64,000 nucleotides of DNA from Halichoerus grypus (GCF_964656455.1 NC_135715.1:149661935-149725934); one strand, 5' to 3'; positions 34,791-46,346 are shown, counted from the first letter of the stretch. Translations and numbers: made by a program. The notes: a model not told the origin generated them from the sequence alone.

Positions 34791-35144
34791 GAGGGGATGC
34801 TGAAAGATCTAAAACAGTCAAAATGACACTAATACACTGACACTTGTACATTAGTACATATTAGTAAGTGTTAGTTGACTGAACGTGAATGAATGAATAA
34901 ATACATAGTATAAAGAAGTAACTGACTTTCACAGAAAGGCAACAACTTCTTTAACATTATCCCTTCCAAATTAAAGTTCTCGGCATGGTACACTAATATA
35001 ACTATGATTAATTCCAAAGAAACCCTGTATTAATTCCTTTATTTATGTTCAGTTCTTACAAAATGCTAACAAATCCTTGCACTGGATATGTGTAAAATCA
35101 TGAGCAACTAAAAGCAGCTTGAGGCAAAAGAAAGAAAATTGGAT

Positions 35145-35250
35145 TGAGTTCTGCTCCAGGTTTCTAACAGCTCACTTGTATGTCCTTAAGTTTGCCCCTT
35201 CATCTCTTCAGGCTTTGGTTTTCTTTCCATATAATGAAGTATGAATTAGA
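35145..35250 (+). mobile_element. MIR SINE fragment
   Basis: 'gctccaggtttctaacagctcacttgtatg' then 'taagtttgccccttcatctcttcaggctttggttttc' resembles the sense MIR centre ('tgtgaccttgggcaagt...'). Confidence 0.6.
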
Positions 35251-35572
35251 TCAGGGATAGAGAATAGGTATCAAGTGATTTTAGTAATTGTCAAACCTAT
35301 CCAGAATCCCATCAGCAAGGATTAGGTGTTTTCACAAGGAAAAATTACTATCAATGTTAACATCAGTTTCTGCTTTGATCATGTCAGGAGGTATACGTAC
35401 ATTTCACAAAACACATCCCGTATCAAGTAGTCAAAATCATCACTATATATTTTATACTGAAGGCTCAAATCAGGGAAGCATTCTTAAAATACAGATCAAA
35501 AACACAATGCAGTGAATTTGCTATTTGCTTTTTTCCTATTTTTAACCTAAATATAATTTGAAATATATATGA

Positions 35573-35618
<46 letters not shown>

Positions 35619-35623
35619 TTTTT
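35573..35623. repeat. (AT)n followed by T13
   Basis: About 19 AT units followed by a T run. Slippage-prone and self-complementary; expected to be length-variable and hard to assemble. Confidence 0.95.
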
Positions 35624-36459
35624 ACAAGTCAAGAAAATAGAAACCCACACTCAACAGAGGGAACTCAATGGAGGAAATTGGTTCTGCAGGTGTTAAGAGG
35701 TCTGCATGTGCAAAAACAGAACATTCCATAAGGAGCCACAATGCCTGAGGTTAGGGTACCAAAAGGGAAAAGCTGGAGATAACCAGAACCTAGGAGCTAC
35801 AAGATTGAGCCCCCAGATTTGATGCTTTAAAGAAGGGACTTGGGCTGGCTGCTGCTGGTACCTCTGAGGGAACACTATAAGGTGGTTCTGGAAGTGCCAA
35901 AAGCAGCTGGAGGCTGGAGTCATTTACATAGCTGGGGCCACTACCTGATGCTTAGAATAACTGCCATTTGGGAATTGAAGCCAAGAGGAATAGTACAAAT
36001 TTTAAAACAGTAAGAAAGTCTATCTCCTCTTTCATCATATAGAAAGCCCGCCCTCCAATATCTTCCAGATCCCTCTAATGCCTTGAAGAATCTGGCAAGA
36101 AAATCTGAGGAATGATATTTGCAGGGTCCTAGTATCACCAAGTAGAGTCAAAAAGGAGGACATGGAACTGAGAGAATAGTTAAATAACTGGCACAAATTA
36201 TTTACTCAGAAAAGTAAGAGTTAATAATTGCATCAGAGTTAATAGCAAAAGAATTAATGTTGAAGGAGGTATCTTAGAGAATGTAAGAATTAAGGAAATT
36301 TATACATGAATAAATAAGCATATCTGAGCAGAAAAAAGAAAGCTGTTCCATGCTTAAGAAATGAGACAGAGAAAGAGGAAAGAAACAAAGAAAATTTGGA
36401 CCTAGAGGAAAAGATCTCTGTTAAAAAAAGGCAAATGACATTAGTATGAAAATCATAAT
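35624..36459. other. Unassigned; may be an ancient repeat
   Basis: 35660-36190 is less AT-rich, with phrases such as 'gctggaggctggagtcattt', 'tgggaattgaagccaagagg' and 'tctggcaagaaaatctgagg' that I recall from an old dispersed element without being able to name it. Reverse frames of 76 and 66 codons are antisense to it. Confidence 0.3.
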
Positions 36460-36671
36460 GGGAGCACCTGGGTGGCTCAGTCAGTTGAGCATCCGACTCT
36501 CGATTTTGGCTCAGGTCATGATCTCAGGGTCATGGGATGGAGCCCCATATTGGACTCTGTGCTGAGCAGGGATCTGCTTGAGCTTCTCTTTCTCTCTCTC
36601 CTTCTGCCCCTCCCCCTGCTCACACACTCTCAATCTCTAAAATAAATAAATCTTTAAAGAAAAAAAAAAAT
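36460..36671 (+). mobile_element. Can-SINE, intermediate age
   Basis: Head 'gggagcacctgggtggctcag', body 'catccgactctcgattttgg', 'ggtcatgatctcagggtc', pyrimidine block and 'taaaataaataaatc' plus an A run. The flanks aaaatcataa and aaaaatcacaatcat suggest a decayed TSD. Confidence 0.92.
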
Positions 36672-37684
36672 CACAATCATAACATTAAAAACTCTATGTA
36701 ATTAAATTAGGTTCCAGGAAGAAGAAATTGGCCCTTACATTAGTGCCACAGACCATCATGAAATGTCCCCACAAGACCGTGCTACCTAAAATCTAGGATC
36801 CCGAGGCTCATATACTCATGAGCAAACACTGCTCAAGAAGTGCCCTAAAGTTAAGATAGACCAACAGTGACATCTGCTGCCATGGACTTATTTTTAAAAG
36901 GGTCAATTTCAACATTTCAAAATTAAGCCTCCTGCCAAACCACTGGACTTCTGCTGTGATGAGTCAGCACTTCTGGAACTCCTGTTTGTCCTCTGTGCTA
37001 TTAGAAGATTTTCTAAGTGAATGCAGAACATGGGAAAATGAGAGAGTATTTGAAAATATAACTAAAACAAACAAAAAACAGTGGGGGTGGAGGCATAAGC
37101 GATGAGAAAAGAGACTTCACATTGTCTTTTCTCATCCTGTTTTTCCTTTGGCTAAGTAAGTCCAAATTAATTTGGTAGTTGTTAGCGAGCATGAGCATGT
37201 TCTCAGTAAAAAAAAAAAAAAGGACTAATTTAACTGTTGCCAGTTTCTGAGGATTCAAACCCAAAATTTCAGCATACCATAACAGACCAGGAAAAAAAAA
37301 AGTCAAATGATCAAAGGAGAAGATGTGGAAAATGTTTAGAGTTAGTCTTGCTTAGGAAACCTCTTCCTACTTATCTAATTGTTTACCTTGATTTTACCTC
37401 CTTCAACATCTGCTGACCCTCAGGCTTTTGCTTTTCTGAAAGCCAATCGAACAGAAGGTTTGAATCAAACACCATGGCTTTTAAAAAATACATATAATCA
37501 CCAGTAGAAAGTGGTCAGTGTGGCTCATTTATGTAAACCAGCAGATACTAGTTCAAAAAAATGGGTTAATTTATTTGCTTGAGAAAAAAATTGGCAACTG
37601 ACAATGAATCCCAGCTCTGGTTATGATGAAAGAAGGTGAACAAGAAAGGCCGATGTTGCAATGAAGGAGAACTGAATGAAAAGT
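36672..37684. other. No recognisable feature
   Basis: Unassigned. Includes an A run at about 37209-37221. The 97-codon reverse frame at 37013-37306 reads through A runs and has no domain. Confidence 0.45.
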
Positions 37685-37805
37685 TCTGACTTTAGTACAG
37701 GTTCTGACTGCTCACTAAATGTATATCACCTTGAGAAAATCATGTAACTTCTCTAGGCCTCAGTTTTCTTTTCTGTAGTATGAAAGGACTGGACTATATG
37801 AGGGA
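37685..37805 (+). mobile_element. MIR SINE fragment
   Basis: 'acaggttctgactgctcac', 'tatatcaccttgagaaaatcatg', 'acttctctaggcctcagttttcttttctgtag' is a good central MIR match in sense. Confidence 0.78.
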
Positions 37806-38002
37806 TGAAAAAATGGTTTCAACTCATTTTCCTTCTTTGGTTACCTGGCATTGGCTACTTATAAGTAATCTTAAAGCTGCATGCAGAAGCAATGGAAAAG
37901 GTGCTGAGCCATTAGCAGGACCTACTGTGGGCAACATGAACATGGAGTAGCAGCATGCATGACATATACACACCAAGCTTAGACAAGATTCTTTCTCCCA
38001 GT

Positions 38003-38222
38003 GTTGTTTTTTTTTTTTTAAGATTTATTTATTTGAGAGAGACAGAGAGACAGAGAGAAAGCATGAGAGGAAGAGGCAGAGGGAGAGAGAGAGAGAGAAT
38101 CTCAAACAGACTCCAAGCTGAGTGTGGAGCCTGAAGCAGGGTTCGATCTCACCACCATGAGATCACGACCTGAGCCAAAACCAAGAGTCAGATGCTTAAC
38201 TGACTGCACCACCCAGGCGCCC
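38003..38222 (-). mobile_element. Can-SINE
   Basis: Antisense copy: T tract, 'aagatttatttatttgag', expanded (GA)n, 'ctgagtgtggagcctg', 'gatcacgacctgagcc', 'aaaccaagagtcag', head 'ccacccaggcgccc'. The TSD ttctcccagt lies at 37993-38002 and 38223-38232. Confidence 0.95.
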
Positions 38223-38234
38223 TTCTCCCAGTAT

Positions 38235-38410
38235 ATTTTGCAGCTATACATTCTGCTATTAGCTGTCATTTTCAGTGCCTACTATGTTTCAGCTACGCAA
38301 GACACTCAATCATCTCCAATATTCGTCATATTTTAAAGACAAGGAAACTTGGAAATATTATATAATTTTCTCAAAGATACACAACATAGCTGGACTCAAT
38401 TACTAACATA
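38235..38410 (-). mobile_element. MIR SINE, antisense
   Basis: 'cagtgcctactatgtttcagc', 'tttaaagacaaggaaacttgg', 'aaagatacacaacatagctgg' are antisense MIR blocks immediately beside the SINE TSD. Confidence 0.7.
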
Positions 38411-38967
38411 ATATCCCAACATTCTTTATTGTGAATAAAATCTTAACTTCTCATATTTTGAATCATCCCCTAGTCGTCTTGAAATACAAAACCTATATTA
38501 TACATCATTGTGTCTTGCCTTAATACACCCATTTTCCTACAAAAGAAAGGATAAAGGCTTGACATGAAATTAGGCTAGACCACATAAACATGAAAGGGCA
38601 GGGCAGGAGCTGCAAGGAGAATGGGCCCAAGGAAATGCTTTTTTCAGCGTATGGACTAGGAAGGATTGTTGAAAATTAAAAGTGACAAAGAAAGAAACAA
38701 TAACTAAACATCATGTTCAACTTTTAAGCAAGCAGAATTCTAAACAAAATCAGAAGGATACTGAATCCAAACTGAAAAGAACTGTAAAAACAATGTGTGT
38801 TGCATCAACTGGGTTTGTATAGACAACTTAATTGGTACAGTACTCAGGGACGTACTAGCTACATGGCAGTGCTTGATGGACACACTTTGATGATGATGGT
38901 TACAAATAATTCAGAAAATAGATTCCTGATAAGAACTATTTTTTGAAGGTTCTTTAATTTGATGCAA
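38411..38967. other. No recognisable feature
   Basis: Unassigned AT-rich DNA between the MIR and the L1 target site. Confidence 0.45.
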
Positions 38968-38984
38968 TACTTTGGACATTTCTT

Positions 38985-39651
38985 TTGTTTTTTGTTTGTT
39001 TGTTTTTGTTTTTTATTATGTTCAGTTAGCCAACATATAGTACATCATTAGTTTCTGATGTAGTGTTCAATGATTCACTAGTTGTGTATAACACCCAGTG
39101 CCCATCACAGTACGTGCCCTCCTTAATACCCATCACCCAGCTACCCCATCCCCCCACCATCTCCCTTCTGTAACTCTCAGTTTGTTTCCCAGAGTCCAGA
39201 GTCTCTCATGGTTTGTCTCCCTCTCTGATTTCTTCCCATCCAGTTTTCCCTCCCTTCTCCTGTGGTCCTCCACGCTATTCTTTATGTTCCACATATGAGT
39301 GAAACCATATGATAATTGTCTTTCTCTGATTGAGTTATTTCAGTTAGCATAATCCCCTCCAGTTCCAACCATGTCGATGCAAATGGTGGGTATTCATCCT
39401 TTCTGATGGCTGAGTAATATTCCATTGTATATACAAATCATATCTTCTTTAACCATTCATTTGTTGAAGGACATCTCAACTTTTTCCACAGATTGGCTAT
39501 TGTGAACATTGCTGCTATGAACACTGGGGTGCACATGCCCCTTCTTTTCACTACATCTGTATCTTTGGGGTAAACACCTAGTAGTGCAATTGCTCTATTT
39601 TTTAACTTTTTGGGGAACCTCCATACTGTTTTCCAGAGTGGCTGTACCAGC
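38985..39651 (-). mobile_element. 5'-truncated L1 with 17-bp TSD
   Basis: T/G-rich tail '(tttg)n', then 'cagttagccaacatatag', 'aacacccagtgcccatc', 'ttctgatggctgagtaatattcc' and 'gaacctccatactgttttccag', which is the antisense ORF2 end and 3' UTR. The TSD tactttggacatttctt (38968-38984) recurs with one change at 39652-39668. An older subfamily than the copy at 6986, since its 3' UTR differs. Confidence 0.95.
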
Positions 39652-39668
39652 TACTTTGGATATTTCTT

Positions 39669-41214
39669 AGGTTATAATGTCCAGGTATAGTAGAAAGCAA
39701 GACACTAACTTTCAGTTACAGCAAACTAACGCTTCCCATCAGAACTCTTCTCAGAAGTCTTTGAAAGTGGCATCACGAAATTGGTCCATCCTGACTAATT
39801 ACAGAATTATATGCCAATGCTTTCAGAGTACATACTCAGGAAGTTACAGATGCCTTTGGAAAATCACCCAACAACATGGATTAGTAAAAAAGTTTTAAGG
39901 AAACCAAATGGAAGAATGTATCCATTGGAGAAAAATGATTAGTAGCTAGACTAGATTTCCTATCAAAATACCTCATGGTCTCTGATTAGCTGACCGATTC
40001 ATTCATGTTATAAACATTTATTCTTTATTTATTATGAGTTTGGCACTCTGACAGTCACCATGATTACATTACAAAATAAAATACTCCTAACTTTGATGAG
40101 TAGACGTCCAGTTGGAGACAGGTACATAAATAAATTAAAACGCAAAGTGACAAGTAAATCAACTGGATTATGTTTGAAATACATACGCATTACATGAAAG
40201 CGAAGTAATAAATTTTCTCTCATGAGATCAGAGAGGGACCAGAAAGGGATCAGAAAGACACATAAGTGCAGAGCTGAACTGAATATCAGTATGTTTCTGA
40301 GGACAACAGTTACTTGCATGTTATTTATATGATATTAAGATAGTAAAAATATGTTACAACTAAAGTCAAACTCAGACTCTTACACCAGCCTCATTCATAT
40401 GTTAAGATAGCTCTGAAAACAGTACAGTCAATAACAACATGGGGAAAATGGTACTTGTATAATTATATAAAGCAAAGTGTTGTGTTATTTTCCATCCCTG
40501 CTACTGTAAGGTAATAAACAGCATTCCAAGGTGTGAGGACCCATCATGGCATCATTAACTTAGAAAGTTAACACAAGAAAAGTCCTACAAAGAGTGTTAT
40601 TTCACATGTGCTCTGTGACTAATTCTGTTTGTGGAATGAACTGAGCCATGGTCATAGGTCATCTTCAGCCAGCCAAGAGAATGTTTCCAGAGTGTAATTG
40701 TTCTGGGCATCAAGGCACTTTACAGCATGTTCCCATTGCTTTTTTGATAGTTTGTGGCCAGGAGACTGCTGAGAAAATATTATTCACCCAAATTAGACTG
40801 GACTAGTCAACCGCCTGGTTATTACATCTCCATGTCAGCACAAGCCATGTCGGCAACCAAATTTACCAGATGTTTCTAATTTCTCTACCTTCTGAACTAC
40901 ATGATGCTTTTTTTTTCTGGCTTTGAAACATTTTAAACAAAGGACTTTCTGTAATGGCTCAGGAAACTTACAAAATTAAAATCCTGGTTAATATCAGAAT
41001 AAGAGTCCTGGCCCTCTGCCACATCCACATTGATGACTTTTCCTCCTTGCTACATACTACTTGTGAGATTCTCTCAGCAGAGTTTTTGGCTCTAGGAGTC
41101 TCATTCACTATCTAGAGATTTCCATCTGGCTAACAAATAGAAAAACATCACTGAATTCTACATGTCCTCTGCTGCTGTGTTATCTAAAATAAATGCTACT
41201 TCAAATTATGGCCC
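39669..41214. other. No recognisable gene; weak L2-like stretch
   Basis: 39995-40130 ('cattcatgttataaacatttattc', 'ggcactctgacag', 'agtagacgtccagttggagac') is suggestive of an L2-class repeat, but divergence is too high to be sure. The rest is unassigned. A reverse 95-codon frame at 40032-40319 has no domain. Confidence 0.35.
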
Positions 41215-41623
41215 AATGTTAAAAATGATCGAGTCACATACCTTTCAAACCAGCAACTGCATTTCTAGAAAATTATCCAAAGATTTTCATACACGTTCAC
41301 AAGGAAGTATACATAAGGATATTCATTGCAGCATGGTTTATAAGACTGGGAATTAAGTAATTACCTAAGCATCTATCAGGAGGGGATTGATGGAATATTT
41401 TATGCTATGTCCACACAAGAAATAATATTCAATCCTTAAAATAACTAGGCATCTCTGTATATATAATAATTAAAAAATCCCCATAATAATTGTTAGGTGA
41501 AAAAATAAGATGAAGAACTAGGCCAATATGCATATATATATATATGTGTGTAAATCCTAGCACAATATATACTATGTAACTTTACATTTTTATTATACTT
41601 TGTATACCTTTCTTTTCTAAAAG
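41215..41623 (+). mobile_element. L1ME 3' part, left half of split element
   Basis: 'ccagcaactgcatttctag', 'aggatattcattgcagcatgg', 'aataatattcaatccttaa', 'tgttaggtgaaaaaataag', and a 3' UTR with 'ttgtatacctttc'. The sense L1ME tail stops at about 41623, where the antisense full-length L1 begins, and its last blocks resume after 49420. Confidence 0.78.
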
Positions 41624-44600
41624 TTTTTAATTCCAGTTAACATACAATGTTATATTAGTTATAGGTATAAATATAGAGATCCAACAATTCTATATAGGAC
41701 TTACTGCTCATCACAATAAATATACTCTTTAATTCCCATCACCTATTCCACCCATCCCCCCACCTGCCTCCCCTCTAGTAACCATGTTTTTTCTATAGAG
41801 TTAAGAGTTTGTTTCTTGATTTGTCTCTCTCTCTCTCTTTTCCCCCTTTTGCTCCTTTGTTTTGTTTCTTAAATTCCACGTATTAGTGAAATCATACGGT
41901 ATTTGTCTTTGTCTGACATTTCGCTTAGCATTATACTCTTCAGCTCCATCTATGTCGTTGCATGTAGCAAGATTTCATTCTGTTTTATGGCTGAATAATA
42001 TTCCACATGAATATTCTTTATTCATTCATCAATCAATGGATACTTGGCTCCCTCCATATCTTGGCTAATGTAGTTAATGTTGCTATAAACATCAGGGTGC
42101 ATGTATCCTTTGGATTGTTTTTGTATTCTTTGGGTAAATACCTAGCAGTGTGGTTGCTGAATCCTAGGGTAGTTCTATTTTTCACTTTTTGAGGAACCTC
42201 CAAACTGTTTTCCACAGTTGCTACACCAGTTTGCATTCCTACCAACAGCGCAGGGGGGTTCCTTTTTCTCCAAATCCTCGCCAACACCTGTTGTTTCTTG
42301 TGTTGTTGATTTTAGCCATTCTGACAAGTGTGAGGTGATACTTCATTGTGGTTTTGATTTGCATTTCCCTGATGATAAGTATTAATGAACATCTTTTCAT
42401 GTGTCTGTTGGCCATCTGGATGTCTTCTTTAGAAAAATGCCTATTCATGTCTCCTGCCCATTTTTTAATTGGATCATTTGTTTTTCAGGTGGTGAGTTGT
42501 AGAAGTTCTTTATATATTTTGGATACTAACCCTTTATCAGAGTTTTCATTTGCAAATATCTTCTCCCATTCAGTAGGTTGCTGTTTAGTTTTGGTGATTG
42601 TTTCCTTTTCTGTGCAGAAGCTTTTTATTTTGATGTAGTCCCAATAGTTTATGTTTGCTTCTGTTTCCCTTGCCTCAGGAGCCATATCTAGAAAAATGTT
42701 GCTATGGTCGATGTCAGAGAAGTTACTGCCTATGTTCTCTTCTAGGATTTTTATAGTTTCAGGTTTCACATTTAGGTCTTTAATCAATTTTGAATTTTTT
42801 TGTGTGTATGCTGTAAGAAAGTGGTCCAGTTTCATTTTTTTGCATGTTGCTGTCCAGTTTTCCCAAAACCATTTGTTGAAGGGCCTTTTTCCCATTGGAT
42901 ATTCTTTCCTTCTTTGTCAAAGATTAATTGACCATATAGTTGTGGGTTCATTTCTGGGTTTTCTATTCTGTTCTATTGATCTATGTGTCTATTTTTGTGC
43001 CAGTACCATACTGTTTTGATCACTACAGTTTTGTAATGTAACTGGAGGTTTGGAATTGTGATGCCTCAGCTTAGCTTTTCTCTTTCAGGATTGCTTTGGC
43101 TATTCAGGGTCTTTTGTGGTTCCATACAAACTTTAGGATTGTTTGCTCTAAGTTCTGTGAAAAATGCTGTTATTTTGATAGGGATTGCATTAAATATGTA
43201 GATTGCTTTGGGTAGTACAGACATTTTAACAATATTTGTTCTGCCAAACAATGAGCATGGAATGTCTTTCCATTTCTTTGTGTCATCTTCAATTTCTTCC
43301 GTCAGTGTTTTATAATTTTCAGAGTACAGGTCTTTTGCCTCTTTGGTTAGGTTTATTCATATGTATCGTATTGTTTTTGATTCAGTTGTAAATGGAATTG
43401 TTTTCTTAATTTCTCTTTCTGCTGCTTCATTATTGGTGTATGGAAATGCAACAGATTTCTGTAACTTGATTTTGTATCCTGTGACTTTACTGAATTCGTT
43501 GATCAGTTCTAGCAGTTTTTTGGTAGAATCTCTCAGGTTTTCTATATATATCATGTCTTCTGCAAATAGTGAAAGTTTTATTTCTCCTTAATAATCTCGA
43601 TACCTTTTATTTCTTTTTGTTGTCTGATTGCTGTGGCTAGGACTTCCAGTAGAACAAAAGAGGTGAGAGTGGGCATCCTTGTTTTGCTCCTGATCTTAGA
43701 GGAAAAACCGAGAGCTGATGATTAAGGATGATGTTAGCTGTGGGTTTTTCATATATGGCCCTTATTATGTTGAGGTTTATTCCCTCTAAACCTACTTTGT
43801 TGAGGGTTCTTATCAGGAATGGATGTTATTCTTTATCAAATGCTTTTTCTGCATCGGTTGAAATCATCATATAGTTTTTATCCTTTCTCTCATTGATGTG
43901 ATAGATCACACTGATTGATTTGCAAATATTGAACCACATTTGCAACCTGGGATTAAATCCCACTTGATCATGGTGAGTGGTTTTTTTTAATGTATTGTTG
44001 GATATGGTTTACTAGTATTTTGTTGAGGGTTTTTGCATCTATGTTCATCAGAGATATTGGTCTGTAGTTCTCCTTTTTTGTGGTGTTTTTATCTGGTTTT
44101 GGTATCAAGGTAATTCTGGCCTGATAGAATGAATTTGGAAATTTTCCTTCCTGTTCTATTTTTTGGAATAGTTTGAGAAGAATAAGTATTAACTCTTCTT
44201 TAAATGTTTGATAGAATTCACTTGTGAAGCTGTCTGGTCCTGGACTTTTGTTTGTTGGGAGTTGTTAATTACTAATTCAATTTCTTTACCAGTTATCAGT
44301 CTGTTTGAATTTTCTATTCCTTCCTGTTTCAGGTTTGGTAGTTTATATGTTTCTAGGAATTTATCCACTTCTAGGTTGTCCAATTTGTTGGCATATAGTT
44401 TTTCATAATATTTTCTTATAACTGTTTTTCTGTGGTGTTGGTTGTTATTTCTCCTCTCTAATTTGTGATTTTATTTATTTGAGTCCTTTCTCCTTTTTTC
44501 TTGATAAGTCTGGCTAGAGGTTTATCAATTTCATTGATTATTTCAAGGAACCAGAGCTTGGTTTCATTGATCTGTTCTATTGGTTTTTTTTAGTTTCTGT

Positions 44601-44893
44601 ATCATTTATTTCTGCTCCAATCTTTATTTCATTCCTTCTGCTGGTTTTAGGTTTTGTTTGTTGTTCTTTTTCTAGCTTGTTTAGGTGTAAGGTTAGGATA
44701 TTTACTTGAGATTTTTTTTTAATACATTTTTTTAAATTTTATTATACTGTGTTATGTTAGTCACCACACATTACATCATTAGTTTTTGATGTAGTGTTCC
44801 ATGATTCATTGTTTGCATATAACACCCAGTGCTCCATGCAGAACGTGCCCTCCTTAATACCCATCACCAGGCTAACCCATCCCCCCACCCCCC

Positions 44894-44985
44894 AAGAGTG
44901 CTTTCATTCTCATGAACAATCAAAATATTGTATTTTTCCCGTTCTTACTACTATTTGAATGTAGACTTTTTTTTTCCCTAAAGGA
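44894..44985. other. Non-L1 spacer, candidate 3'-transduced sequence
   Basis: Between two L1 3' ends lies sequence that matches neither the host L1 ORF2 nor L1 3' UTR. It includes a T9 at 44967-44975 that could be an antisense poly(A) of the upstream (minus-sense) L1. Because the whole block shares one TSD, it may be genomic flank carried along by read-through transcription. Confidence 0.5.
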
Positions 44986-45037
44986 ATTTTTATTGTTATG
45001 TTAATCACCATACATTACATCATTAGTTTTATATGTA

Positions 45038-45601
45038 GTGTACCATGATTCATTGTTTGTGCATAACACCCAGTGCTCCATGCAGAACGTGCCCTCTTTA
45101 ATACCCATCACCAGGCTAACCCATCCTCCCACCCCCCTCCCCTCTAGAACCCTCAGTTTGTTTTTCAGATGTTGGCAGGGATGCGGAGAAAGGGGAACCC
45201 TCCTACACTGTTGGTGGGAATGCAAGCTGGTGCAGCCACTCTGGAAAACAGTATGGAGGTTCCTCAAAAAGTTGAAAATAGAGCTACCATATGATCCAGC
45301 AATTGCACTACTGGGTATATACCCCAAAGATACAAATGTAGGGATCCGAAGGGGTACGTGCACCCCAATGTTTATAGCAGCAATGTCCACAATAGCCAAA
45401 CTGTGGAAAGAGCCAAGATGTCCATCGACAGATGAATGGATAAAGAAGATGTGGTATGTATATACAATGGAATATTATGCAGCCATCAAAAGGAATGAGA
45501 TCTTGCCATTTGCAACGATGTGGATGGAACTGGAGGGTATTATGCTGAGCGAAATAAGTCAAACAGAGAAAGACATGTATCATATGACCTCACTGATATG
45601 A
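45038..45601 (+). pseudogene. 187-codon chimeric frame: antisense L1 3' UTR fused to ORF2 C-terminus
   Basis: This is the longest open frame in the window. Codons 1-43 or so are antisense L1 3' UTR. Across the inversion joint at about 45166-45169 it continues in frame into the true ORF2 C-terminal sequence to its stop. The ORF2 C-terminal Cys-rich motif CX3CX7HX4C is intact ([18 protein letters not shown]), followed by the expected '[20 protein letters not shown]' block. There is no promoter evidence; a rearrangement by-product. Its lack of stops shows the inserted L1 was young. Confidence 0.85.
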
Positions 45602-45638
45602 GGAATTCTTAATCTCAGGAAACAAACTGAGGGTTGTT

Positions 45639-45668
45639 GGAGTGGGGGGTGGGGTGGGAGTGATGGGG
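45639..45668 (+). other. G-quadruplex-prone tract in L1 3' UTR
   Basis: Four G runs (45643-45648, 45650-45653, 45655-45657, 45665-45668) separated by short loops. Such G-rich tracts are a known feature of L1 3' UTRs. A similar tract occurs at about 53018-53037 in the other sense L1. Confidence 0.6.
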
Positions 45669-46159
45669 TGACTGGGTGATAGACACTGGGGAGGGTAGGT
45701 GCTCTGGTAAGCGCTGTGAATTGTGCAAGACTGTTGAATCTCAGATCTGTACCTCTGAAACAAATAATGCAATATATGTTAAGAAAAAAAAAAAAAGAAG
45801 AAGAAGATAGCAGGAGGGGAAGAATGAAGGGGGGGAAATCGGAGGGGGAGACGAACCATTAGAGATGAGATTTTTTTTTTGCTTCTTGAGATAGGCCTGT
45901 ATTGCTATAAACTTCCCTCTTAGAACTGCTTTTGCTGTATCTCAAAAATTTTGGACTGTTTCATTTTCATTTTCATTTGTCTCCATGAATTTTTTTTATT
46001 TTCTCTTTCATTTCTTGGTTGACCCATTCATTGTTTGGTAGCATGTTATTTAACTTCCATGTATTTGTGCTCTTTCCAGGTCATTTCTTGTGGTGGACTT
46101 CAAGTTTCATTGAGTTATGGTCAGTAAAGATGCATGGTATGACTTTGGGTTTTTTGAAG

Positions 46160-46346
46160 TTTGGGAGTTTTTTTCCCAAGTTTTTATTTAAGTTCCAGTT
46201 AGTCAACAGTGTAATATTAGTTTCAGATGTAGAATTTAGTGATTCATCACTGACAAACAACACCCAGTGCTCATCACAAATGCCCGCCTTAATACCCATC
46301 ACTTATTTAACTTATCCCCCTGCCCATCTCCCCTCCAGTAAGCACA
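46160..46346 (-). mobile_element. Short L1 3' end nested in full-length L1
   Basis: 'gtttttatttaagttccag', 'tagtcaacagtgtaatattag', 'aacacccagtgctcatcac', 'cccctgcccatctcccctcc' is an antisense L1 3' UTR of an older subfamily. The host ORF2 sequence gtatgactttg is duplicated at 46137-46147 and 46347-46357 and the host reading continues afterwards, so this is a separate insertion. Confidence 0.9.

Larger units (their letters stand above)
44721..45865 (-). mobile_element. Composite young L1: 5' inversion plus extra 3' segment
   Basis: Flanked by host-L1 sequence tgagattttttttt at 44707-44720 and 45866-45880, a TSD. On the minus strand, 3' to 5': an L1 3' end (44721-44893), 92 bp of non-L1 sequence (44894-44985), an L1 3' end (44986-45168), then an inverted (+ strand) L1 piece (45169-45865) carrying the ORF2 tail and the 3' UTR up to 'gggggagacgaaccat'. 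The inverted piece and the 45168 piece meet in L1 coordinates with only about 10 bases missing, the signature of twin-primed 5' inversion. Confidence 0.88.

Noticed and set aside
35573..35623. (AT)n as a replication origin or matrix-attachment site
   Set aside because: A simple microsatellite; no further evidence.
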